A stretch of DNA of 64,000 nucleotides from positions 434,001 to 498,000 of the forward strand of contig ATWD01000001.1 in NCBI GenBank assembly GCA_000421065.1. The letters are read 5' to 3'. The stretch's first letter is position 1. Each line of letters starts with the position of its first letter. The DNA comes from Acidobacteriaceae bacterium TAA 166. Its GTDB lineage: Bacteria > Acidobacteriota > Terriglobia > Terriglobales > Acidobacteriaceae. Positions 25,363 through 33,347 of the stretch are shown here, piece by piece. The position numbers and the translations under genes are program-made. Under the pieces are notes generated by a model. It did not search any database. It had not been told where the DNA came from and saw only the letters and a list, made by a program, of their open reading frames with translations.

Positions 25363-25381
25363 TTTCTGTAACTTACAGAAA
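25363..25381. promoter_or_regulatory. 19-bp perfect palindrome TTTCTGTAAcTTACAGAAA
   Basis: Nine-base arms around a single C, in gene-free DNA 300 nt from the tRNA-like remnant. It is a likely protein-binding site; the partner is unknown. A weaker hairpin (CCCGCT / AGCGGG) lies at about 25447-25470. Confidence 0.5.
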
Positions 25382-25519
25382 TACAAGACCCGTGGAAAGA
25401 ACGATCCCGTCTTTGGCCACCAATACCATTACACACTCCTACACCCCGCTGTATATCTCAATAGCGGGTCTTACGCTTCGACCTGCGGCGTGAGTGAATC
25501 TTCAGTGACATGAACAACC

Positions 25520-26144
25520 TCAGCGCTCGGAAACTTCCCAGCCGTTGTTGGTCAACTGAACTCCTATTGTCTGCTCCGCCCTTGCTGTCCCGCGTACAGT
25601 TGCCCCAATATCGGGAAATGCCTGTTGGATTTCCGACATGTTGGCCCAGGAAGCGAGATTCACCAGTTTGTAGGTGTAAGTAACCTCAAGCTGGGAATAT
25701 CGTTACCGGATTGCCCCATTTGAGAACGGAAGCAACGGTCTTCTGTCCGTAGCAAAGGCCGCCAGTCTGCCCGAATGTGCCGGGAATCTGCCGGAAGTAT
25801 TGCTGGCCTTCGGCAGTAAGCCGGAAACGCTTTACAGGCTGAGGTGGTGTCAGACCATGGAGGGCGTCCAGCATTCCATGAACGACCGCAGTTGTATCGG
25901 TTTCGGAGACTAGGCCTGCCTGTTGGAGAGCTGCCAATTGTGAGCCAAATCCATATTGAGATTGTTGAGCCGACGCAGGAATATCAATCGGAAACTGACG
26001 GCCTATCGATGTGCAGGTTTCGCCGTGCTTCGTGAGGTATTGGTCGATCGCCTTTGTGAAGTTTTCAAAATTTGGCTTCCGGGTACTATTGCAGGCGACT
26101 AATAAGACGAGGCCCGCAATCGAGATGAGGGAGAGTCTTCGCAT
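25520..26144 (-). pseudogene. Lipoprotein gene with a frameshift
   Basis: The first frame starts at the ATG at 26144: signal ending LLVAC (lipobox Cys), then about 150 residues to a stop at 25686. The +1 frame takes over just before it and reads on as EVTYTYKLVNLASWA to a C-terminus NNGWEVSER at 25520. The two pieces join into one plausible lipoprotein of about 205 residues, so the frame is broken near 25695-25705 by one small indel. I do not recognise the family beyond similarity to unnamed acidobacterial lipoproteins. A sequence error would give the same picture. Confidence 0.6.
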
Positions 26145-26632
26145 GGCTTCTTGGAGTCTAGTTTTAACGGGATCGTAATGCGATGTTTTTACAGTCACGA
26201 CGTAGTGGTTTTACAGTGACGCCCCAAGAGTTTCGTACTGCCAGCGGATGGTGAATGTCCGATGTGTTCGCTATAAGATCGCGATCCAGCTCGGACGCTC
26301 GTGGGAAATTCGCCTATTGGTGGGATCGCAGCAGCATCGCAACATTTGCCCCCAGACCTCTTGGATTCGGCCAGACACCTCAATAGGGGAATATTACAGT
26401 TGGGTAACTCTCAGCGAGGGGAGGAACATCACCCTCTCTTTAGCTGCTTGTTACGGTTACATTGACGCTACGTTCACAGACTCAAACTATTGATAAATAA
26501 TGCCTTCCCCTGAATCTGTATCTAAATTCGGGCGAAGCGGTAAAAGCAATACGTACCACCTACTCTGCCCTCGACGCTTAGTGGATGCTTCCTCTGCAGA
26601 AGATATCCACTTCGCTTTTGGAGGCATTTGCA
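26145..26632. other. Gene-free stretch between divergent genes
   Basis: Upstream regions of the lipoprotein (minus) and the TonB receptor (plus). I see no protein with a ribosome site and no clear repeats. The receptor start at 26633 has GGAGG 8 nt upstream. Confidence 0.5.
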
Positions 26633-29248
26633 ATGATGAACGGCTCTACAACCAGGTCTTTTCGGGGAACCGAACCTAAATTGCACCGATCGTTTTATCT
26701 AGTTCGGTGTCTGACGAAATCACGAACACTCATAACAGCCCTCTCACTGATGATTGGTGTTGCAGTGGCGCACGCTCAACAGACAGGAATCACCGGCCAT
26801 GTAGTCGATGCTTCTGGCGCGGCAGTTCCGAACGCCCAGATCACTGTGCAGGAACAAGACGGTGCTTCGTTCCACACACAGTCGAACGGATCGGGCGAAT
26901 TTCAGGTTCCGTCTCTACGTGCAGACGACTATACAGTCCACGTCGAAGCGCCTGGCTTTACAACGTTCGAGCAAAAGATAAGCCTTCTTATCGGTCAAAG
27001 GCTCTCCGTCGACGCAAAGATGATTCCGGAGGGATCTTCACAGACCGTCACCGTAACGGCCACGGCAGTTGCGGTAGAGTCTACTTCATCTCAGGTCGCG
27101 GGAAACATCGATCCAGAAGCAATGAAGACCATTCCGCTCAACGGGCGGAATTGGCTGGAAGTGGCGACGCTCGTTCCTGGTATCCGCGTGAACGCGATCA
27201 CGAACTTCACCCCCTTGGGACGTGAAGTGAGCGGAAAATTTCAGCTCCAACTCGACGGTCAGCAGGTAACCCAGAATACCGCTGATGCAAGATACGGCCA
27301 GCCACAGTTCAGTCGGGACGCGATCGGCCAATTTCAAATCATCACAAATCGCTTTGATGCCACATCGGGACGCTCATCTCAAATCTACGTCGTCGCACAA
27401 AGTAAGAACGAAACCGATCGCCTTCATGGATCGGCCTTTGGCTATTTCCGCGACGCTTCACTCAATGCCGCAGACCCGATCGCACATAAAGTTCTGCCCT
27501 TCCAAGATCAGCAATTCGGTGGATCACTTGGCGGCCCGATCCAGAAGGGCAAGATGTGGTATTTCGGATCTTATGAGGGAGAACGCAATCCCGGAACGAT
27601 TGTGACTAATCCGCTGGGAGGATTCAGCCAGTACACCAAAGCAAACAATCTGATGGTCAATGAATACCTTGGCCGCATTGACCGCCAAATCAACACCAAT
27701 AACCAACTTATGTTCCGTGGAAACGGCTACACATGGCGCAACCCCTATAACCTCGGTGGGAGTACTTCGAATCCGAGCCAGCTCTACAACGCTACGCGTA
27801 CGAATTACGGTTTCGCCGGAAACTGGACTTCTACGCATGGGCCGAACCTCGTGAACGAAGTGAAGGGCGCCTTTAACTATTTCGAATGGACGAATGTTCC
27901 ATATGTCCTCAGCGTCTTGTATATCTTCCCTACGACGCAGATCGGCGGCCCCTCTAACTACCCTCAGGCCTTCAAACAATCCACCCAGCAGTACCGTGAT
28001 GACCTCTATTGGCTGCGCGGGAAACACGCTATCAGAGCCGGTGTTGAATATCTCTACAATCATCACACGGGTTCCTACTACCAGAGCGCTCGTGGCCAGA
28101 TAGCTTGCAACAGCGACCCCACGGCGTCGACCCTGTATCCAGGTTCGACATTTACCTCTGTGTTTCCGAACCTCTTTGATCCAACGAGCTGGAATCTTCA
28201 GGTCTTACAAGATCCAAGCGTTTGCGGCAGGGGAACCTTCACGCAGGCCTTTGGCAACTTCAACATGAATGTTCCGCGCAATACGCTCGGCGCCTGGCTC
28301 CAGGACGATTGGAAGTTGACACACCGGCTTACATTGAATCTTGGCGTCCGTTACGACAACGACCTGGGCGTGTGGGATACAGGCCTGAAGCTAACGAATG
28401 GACTCGCCATCAAGCATGGCGGGGAAAATCACAATATCGCACCTCGCGTTGGCTTTACCTTCGATCCGATCGGTGACGGCAAGACCGTCATCCGCGGTGG
28501 CGCTGGTATTTACTTCTCTGACGTGGCAGCGAATCAGATTATCAATCAGGAACTATTCAATGGACAGACGAACGTTTCCGCCTCTGTTCAGGGAACAGCA
28601 GCCAACCCGATCAACTTGACGAATCCGTTCGGGTCCACGACCCCAGAACAGATTCTGGCCAATCCCTCGGCATACGTCCAGTCGCCGCAGATCAACGATC
28701 CCAGCGTGACTACGCCTTGGTCGTTCCAGGCTTCGCTCGGTGGCCAGAGGCAGATTGGAAATAATTGGATCGTCCAGTTGGATGCGGTAGCCAATCGCGT
28801 TTATCACGATTGGTCAATCGTTGACTCAAACCTCTTTTACGACCCAGCCACGGGTTTCAACAAAAACCCTACGATTTACGGGCGACCCATGTCGCAGTTC
28901 ACGCTTGTTGCCGATTCGATAACCCCGCATGGGGTCGGATCTAACTACCATGCATTGCAACTTGGCATTCAGCGGCGTCTGGCCGACAACTGGACTACCG
29001 GACTCGCCTACACGCTTTCAACATATAGCGACTCAAGCAGTGGACCGTTCAACTATCCGAACAATCCGTTCAACGTCAAGGGAGAGTGGAGTACATCGCT
29101 CGACGATCAACGTCACACGTTGAGTGCCACCGGCGACTATCACTGGCGTTGGGGCATCCAAGCAGGCGCGCTCTACCACTTCGGATCGGGCAACGCTTAC
29201 TCGACTTTGGTGGTTTGCCGGCGAGCTGATAACTCCCGGCTGCGATGA
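26633..29248 (+). CDS. TonB-dependent receptor (carboxypeptidase-regulatory type), truncated at the C-terminus
   Basis: A protein of 871 residues from the ATG at 26633 (GGAGG 8 nt upstream, preferred over 26585). A signal region ends AHAQQ. A carboxypeptidase-regulatory-like domain (TGITGHVVDASGAAVPNAQI) is followed by a plug (IPLNGRNWLEVATLVPG) and beta-barrel strands with long loops. Relatives in acidobacteria are usually 1000-1150 residues; here the barrel stops abruptly (FGSGNAYSTLVV, then an unrelated short tail) without the final aromatic strand. It would have imported glycans or other large nutrients through the outer membrane; in this form it is probably not functional. Confidence 0.85.
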   Translation: MMNGSTTRSFRGTEPKLHRSFYLVRCLTKSRTLITALSLMIGVAVAHAQQTGITGHVVDASGAAVPNAQITVQEQDGASFHTQSNGSGEFQVPSLRADDYTVHVEAPGFTTFEQKISLLIGQRLSVDAKMIPEGSSQTVTVTATAVAVESTSSQVAGNIDPEAMKTIPLNGRNWLEVATLVPGIRVNAITNFTPLGREVSGKFQLQLDGQQVTQNTADARYGQPQFSRDAIGQFQIITNRFDATSGRSSQIYVVAQSKNETDRLHGSAFGYFRDASLNAADPIAHKVLPFQDQQFGGSLGGPIQKGKMWYFGSYEGERNPGTIVTNPLGGFSQYTKANNLMVNEYLGRIDRQINTNNQLMFRGNGYTWRNPYNLGGSTSNPSQLYNATRTNYGFAGNWTSTHGPNLVNEVKGAFNYFEWTNVPYVLSVLYIFPTTQIGGPSNYPQAFKQSTQQYRDDLYWLRGKHAIRAGVEYLYNHHTGSYYQSARGQIACNSDPTASTLYPGSTFTSVFPNLFDPTSWNLQVLQDPSVCGRGTFTQAFGNFNMNVPRNTLGAWLQDDWKLTHRLTLNLGVRYDNDLGVWDTGLKLTNGLAIKHGGENHNIAPRVGFTFDPIGDGKTVIRGGAGIYFSDVAANQIINQELFNGQTNVSASVQGTAANPINLTNPFGSTTPEQILANPSAYVQSPQINDPSVTTPWSFQASLGGQRQIGNNWIVQLDAVANRVYHDWSIVDSNLFYDPATGFNKNPTIYGRPMSQFTLVADSITPHGVGSNYHALQLGIQRRLADNWTTGLAYTLSTYSDSSSGPFNYPNNPFNVKGEWSTSLDDQRHTLSATGDYHWRWGIQAGALYHFGSGNAYSTLVVCRRADNSRLR

Positions 29249-29408
29249 CTTGTTGTGAAGATAGGGCGGGAAATGCCGAGTTAGACAGAATCCTTTTCTG
29301 CACCCATGTCCTGAAAGGAAATGGCGGCCCGTCGGGTGGGCAGATAGGACCTCCTGCGTAGCAGGAGCACTCTGGAGGGTGGGAAGACAGGCGTTTTACG
29401 AAGCAAAA

Positions 29409-29442
29409 GAAAAGGCGCCCAGCCGAGGCTGGACGCCTTTTC
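29409..29442. terminator. Strong bidirectional hairpin terminator
   Basis: GAAAAGGCG-CC-CAGCC-GAG-GCTGG-A-CGCCTTTTC: nine plus five paired bases with one small asymmetric bulge and A/T runs on both outer flanks, so it can serve both directions. It lies between the truncated receptor (plus) and the unknown gene at 29464 (minus). Confidence 0.85.
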
Positions 29443-29463
29443 TATGCTCTATTCCACCACGTT

Positions 29464-30291
29464 CTAAAACATCGTAATAAGCCTTACGCGCTTGATGGAT
29501 GGTTCGTACTCTAAAGCAACCATAAGCTTCACTGGCCATTCAATACCCTCAGGATTGAAATTCAGGATCGTGTTGAACTTCATCGTTTCATGTTCGGGCA
29601 CATAGACCATATTAAAGATATAGTTACTCGCTAAGCGCTGGCGAATTTTAACTTGGACCTCTTCTCGTGTGAGAGGGAGAAGCCCCGATTTTTTCATGCT
29701 GCCTTCTTTTTGTTCTTGCAGATATTTCAATTTCGCTTCTTCGACAAGAACTTCACATTCATCAAGAGGAACTATGGAGCTACTTACTGCATTTAATGAG
29801 AACGTCATGTCCGACTCAAACCCAGGATAGACACCGCGCTCGATTTTGTAATGCAAGAACAGATCGTTGTACATAGACTGAAGACTCTTACACGTATAGC
29901 CGTGCTCCTCGAACGGGTAGCCCACCATATTCACATCTTCACCATTATCTCTGTCGTCCTCGTGTCCCTGAATGATGGTTTTCTTTGCTTTGAGAAAGCT
30001 ATTGCACAGATTGAATGACAAATATGTTTTGAGAAAAGAAGGAGCGTAGCAGTCGATCCAGCCGACATACCCTACACAGGCATTCAGGGAAGACCGGATA
30101 TTCAAATACATCTGATCAGAGAGATTGTTGATATACACAATAAAGAATTGGCTGCTGTGCTTCCATTCGCAGGTCCTCACGAGGACAACCTCTTGAGCGA
30201 ATGCTTCATATAGACGATCTTGCAGATTATTTTCGCCAATCAAATCTCCACAAAGAACGCTGTGCGTGGCATTTGGGTCGAGTGCAGGCAA
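29464..30291 (-). CDS. Unknown protein on an AT-richer insert
   Basis: A protein of up to 275 residues, not recognised. No signal peptide or membrane segment is evident; it is rich in Asn, Tyr, Phe and Cys, with a charged helix around residues 175-205 (EAKLKYLQEQKEGSMKKSG). Base use is visibly AT-richer than in the neighbours. The ATG at 30291 lies inside the end of the phospholipase frame, and its first residues may be leftover phospholipase DNA in another frame. It sits exactly where the phospholipase and the facing TonB receptor lose their 3' ends, so it was probably brought in by that event. Confidence 0.55.
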   Translation of the reverse strand: MPALDPNATHSVLCGDLIGENNLQDRLYEAFAQEVVLVRTCEWKHSSQFFIVYINNLSDQMYLNIRSSLNACVGYVGWIDCYAPSFLKTYLSFNLCNSFLKAKKTIIQGHEDDRDNGEDVNMVGYPFEEHGYTCKSLQSMYNDLFLHYKIERGVYPGFESDMTFSLNAVSSSIVPLDECEVLVEEAKLKYLQEQKEGSMKKSGLLPLTREEVQVKIRQRLASNYIFNMVYVPEHETMKFNTILNFNPEGIEWPVKLMVALEYEPSIKRVRLITMF

Positions 30292-31145
30292 AATATGTTT
30301 GAAGATTCCTCAACCGGCTGCGAGGGGTGGAACAGTGGAGAGGCTTCGGTCAGGTTCTGAAAGCCCTCACACCAGTTTGCCTGGCTTTTCATGCCGCCCT
30401 TCATGTGATAGTGCTTCCAACTCACGCCAGCCTCGGTAAGGTATTCCGCATAGGTCTTCCACCGATGCACAAAGCCCTCGTTACTTAGCATCGGGCCACC
30501 TCCTTGCCCGTTGGGATCGATCATGCCCGTCTCCCAGTAAAAACGATTCGGTCCAGTCGGCCCGAGCATCGAACAGTGATAGCGGTCGCAGATGGTGAAT
30601 GCAGAGGCGAGGGCACGGTGAAAAGGAATGTCCTCTTCTTCGTAATACCCCATGACGATCGGAACATTCTCCTTGTTTCCGTCGTACTTATAGTGAGCGC
30701 CGAGCCAGTTATCCATCTTGCCATTATTCCAGGATGCGTGCTGCACATCCCAACCGTGGCCGGTTGACAGGATATATTGCGCTGACGTCGTACGTGTGTC
30801 GAGATGAAACGGAAGAAGGTAACCTTCTGGCCTCGTATCCGTAGGTTGATAGAAGATACTCCGACCATTCGGAAGTGTCATCGCATGTGGATCCGAATAG
30901 CCCATCACTCCAGACATCGTTCCGAAATAGTGATCGAAGGAACGATTCTCCTGCATCAACAGGACGACGTGCTTGATGTCGTGGAGTGAGGCCGCCATGT
31001 TCGACCGTGGCTCTGCCAGCACTCTTCTGATATTCGGAGGAAGCGCCATTATCCCGGCGACCGCGCCACCTGCCGTAACTGCTGCCCCAAGCAGGCGGCG
31101 GCGAGTATAAAGGCTTAGCGGTTTAGATGAAGGGTTATCAGTCAT
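30240..31145 (-). pseudogene. Phospholipase C/phosphoesterase gene, 3'-truncated
   Basis: A frame of 301 residues. It has a twin-arginine signal (TRRRLLGAAVTAGG) and the N-terminal half of the bacterial phosphoesterase family that includes non-haemolytic phospholipase C: IKHVVLLMQENRSFDHYFGTM and the TICDRYHCSMLGPTGPNR region (broken landmarks near residues 57-77 and 175-190). Complete members have roughly 500-700 residues; here similarity ends near residue 280 and the frame soon stops. It overlaps the upstream esterase stop by 8 nt and was the last gene of the utilisation operon. Confidence 0.75.
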
Positions 31146-32361
31146 GATGATCCATTGCTTTTCCTTTGCCTGAGTTCTGCCCGAGTTCGCTGTCCAGATA
31201 CTTCCCTACTTTGTCTGCCCATAGTGCTCCGTGAGTTTGCAGGCCAAGGCTGTTGAAGTGGATCCCTTTACCGTTCGCCTGGCGGTAGGCTTCAGTCAGA
31301 GTATCTGTGTCCGGGCCTTCCTGAGCGACTCCGCTCTCCCATAGAGAGCGTTGCGCCTGTTCGATAGCTGGATCAGAAGGTTGCCCCGGATGATACGTCG
31401 CCTCTGCAACGAACCAGGGAAAGCTCCAGCCCGCGCGGCGCTGAGATTCGTCAATGACGCGCGTCAGCATCTCGCGGTAGGTATCAGGTGAGATCTGATG
31501 CTCGGGTAGCTGGTTGGCGTCCGACTCCCCTTGATGCCATAGAACGGCTCTGAAACCACGTTTCCCTAGTTGATTGACGCGGGCCATCAGCCCGTTGAAA
31601 AGTGTTCCATCGGAAACCAGTCGGCCGTCCGCATCTCTAAGGATGAACTTAGTCATCTGCGGCATGATCATGACACGATCGTCAACAGGAAGCCATTGCC
31701 GCACACTTGTCGATCCATATCCAACGGAAGCTATGCCGATAGGAACGTGGTACTTCCGGTAGAGGGCATCCCCAAAGGCAGGAATGAAACTGCCCTTGTT
31801 GCTATTATCCTGGACACCCAATTGAGGATCATTCGCGATTGCCCACGAGACTCCGCTAAACGAACTCACCATCCCAGTGCTGGAAACCTGAGGGGTCTCT
31901 CCGTAGTTCGTAGAGTTCGATTGGCCGGCAATAACAAAGACTTCACCAATGCCGACATGGCCGACAATCAATTCTTTTACGACGCTTCCGTTTTGGATAA
32001 ACCTCAGTCTGAGTTCATAAAATCCTCCCGATGGAGCAGAAACGAGAGAATTAAAGTGCCCCGATTTCCGGTTGAATGAAATTCTCTGACGTTCCGAAGT
32101 CCAAGGCCCCTTCAAGGAATTACCGCTCAGAGAAGCCTCGATTCGATCTATCGGCAAATGTATGGTGCCACGTATCTCGACTTTACCTTCCCAAAGGCTC
32201 TCACGCTGGAAGACCTGATAATCGAGCGGAGATGCCATGACTATTTGATCTTCGCCCGCAAGATTCTGCGCGGAGATCGAACTATTACACAGTAGAACGG
32301 AAAGAAATAAAGAAAGCACGAAAAGTATTTGACGAGTATTTTGTGATCTGGACATGAGCAT
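31138..32361 (-). CDS. Exported sialate O-acetylesterase-like (SGNH) esterase
   Basis: A protein of 407 residues with a signal peptide (to about residue 31, ISAQ). A beta-sandwich-like N-terminal part (about 40-130) precedes an SGNH-type esterase core with VIAGQSNS (catalytic Ser148) and LWHQGESDAN, the typical block of sialate O-acetylesterases and related carbohydrate esterases. A likely catalytic His is near the C-terminus (GKGIHFNSLG). It probably removes acetyl groups from glycans in the periplasm or outside. It lies in the run glycosidase-phosphodiesterase-esterase-phospholipase, all on the minus strand. Confidence 0.87.
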   Translation of the reverse strand: MLMSRSQNTRQILFVLSLFLSVLLCNSSISAQNLAGEDQIVMASPLDYQVFQRESLWEGKVEIRGTIHLPIDRIEASLSGNSLKGPWTSERQRISFNRKSGHFNSLVSAPSGGFYELRLRFIQNGSVVKELIVGHVGIGEVFVIAGQSNSTNYGETPQVSSTGMVSSFSGVSWAIANDPQLGVQDNSNKGSFIPAFGDALYRKYHVPIGIASVGYGSTSVRQWLPVDDRVMIMPQMTKFILRDADGRLVSDGTLFNGLMARVNQLGKRGFRAVLWHQGESDANQLPEHQISPDTYREMLTRVIDESQRRAGWSFPWFVAEATYHPGQPSDPAIEQAQRSLWESGVAQEGPDTDTLTEAYRQANGKGIHFNSLGLQTHGALWADKVGKYLDSELGQNSGKGKAMDHHD

Positions 32362-32401
32362 GTCGCTTCGCTTTCTCGGATGAATTCACGGACCGTGCAA
32401 T

Positions 32402-33328
32402 CTACCGAAGATGTTGGTGTTGGAGATACTGAAGAAGTTCATTTGGCCTATCTGTCTGGAGGATCCCCGCGCCGTGCGACACGATCCAGCCCCATGTCTG
32501 ATCAGGCTGCCCAGAATCAACTGCTCTATCGTCGTCATGATTCGCGTTCTGATCAGGCCAGAGACTATTAATCCAGATCGGAAAATGCTGTCGATACCCA
32601 GGTATCTGCTGGACCGACTCGAGATGCTCATCGGCAAAAATGCACTGGACGATGGTGCGCTTGTGCATCCGATAGCTCTGGATGAGATTCTCCGCATCCG
32701 GTCTGGCCATGTTCACGACGATCATCAGTGCAGCGTCTTCCGGTATTTCTCCTACACGGCTTTGCAGGTCAGCATACGATGTATTCGGAAAGACATTGAT
32801 GATGACTTGATTTAGCTGGTGAGCAGCGCGGACCTGGGCGATCACATCGGGCAAATAATCCCACCCCTGATCGATATCGAGGACAACCCCTGACTCCCGA
32901 GCAGCATTAAGTTCTTCTGAGAAGGTGGGGATGCTATATGCCGTGGGATGCGACGTGCCGGCACGCAGCTTCAGATGTTTTATCTCCTCAAGAGTGTGAT
33001 CAGAGACGGCCCCGGTGCCTGTGGTCGTCCGATTCAGAGTTGGATCGTGCATGACCACAAGCTGCCCATCTTTTGTCCGTTTGAGATCGCATTCGACGAT
33101 GTCGACACCTTCTTTGGAGGCCCACTGGAGACTCAAAATCGAGTTTTCCGGTGCGTTGCGCCAGTCACCCCGATGGGCCGCCACATAGACTGTTTTGGCT
33201 TTCGTATCAAACATTGCATTCAAGCGTGCTTCGGCGCTTTGCTGGCCATATACGTGGCCTGCAATGAACATCGAGGAGGACAGCACAACGAGAAGGTATC
33301 GCTTCATAAACAAACCTTGTTTGACCAT
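32402..33328 (-). CDS. Exported glycerophosphodiester phosphodiesterase
   Basis: A protein of 308 residues from the ATG at 33328 (GGAGG 5 nt upstream). A signal peptide is followed by a TIM-barrel GDPD domain: AAHRGDWRNAPENS (catalytic His, substrate Arg/Glu), DIVECDLKRTKDGQLVVMHD (metal-binding Glu/Asp and second catalytic His) and NVFPNTSY. It hydrolyses glycerophosphodiesters to glycerol-3-phosphate and an alcohol, fitting a phospholipase C neighbour that would act on phospholipids. It begins 20 nt after the glycosidase gene stop. Confidence 0.92.
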   Translation of the reverse strand: MVKQGLFMKRYLLVVLSSSMFIAGHVYGQQSAEARLNAMFDTKAKTVYVAAHRGDWRNAPENSILSLQWASKEGVDIVECDLKRTKDGQLVVMHDPTLNRTTTGTGAVSDHTLEEIKHLKLRAGTSHPTAYSIPTFSEELNAARESGVVLDIDQGWDYLPDVIAQVRAAHQLNQVIINVFPNTSYADLQSRVGEIPEDAALMIVVNMARPDAENLIQSYRMHKRTIVQCIFADEHLESVQQIPGYRQHFPIWINSLWPDQNANHDDDRAVDSGQPDQTWGWIVSHGAGILQTDRPNELLQYLQHQHLR

Positions 33329-33347
33329 TAATTCCTCCGCTCCTTAG

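Noticed and set aside
26248-26493. An 81-codon plus-strand frame upstream of the truncated TonB receptor.
   Set aside because: No ribosome site or domain and it lies in a normal promoter-containing gap.
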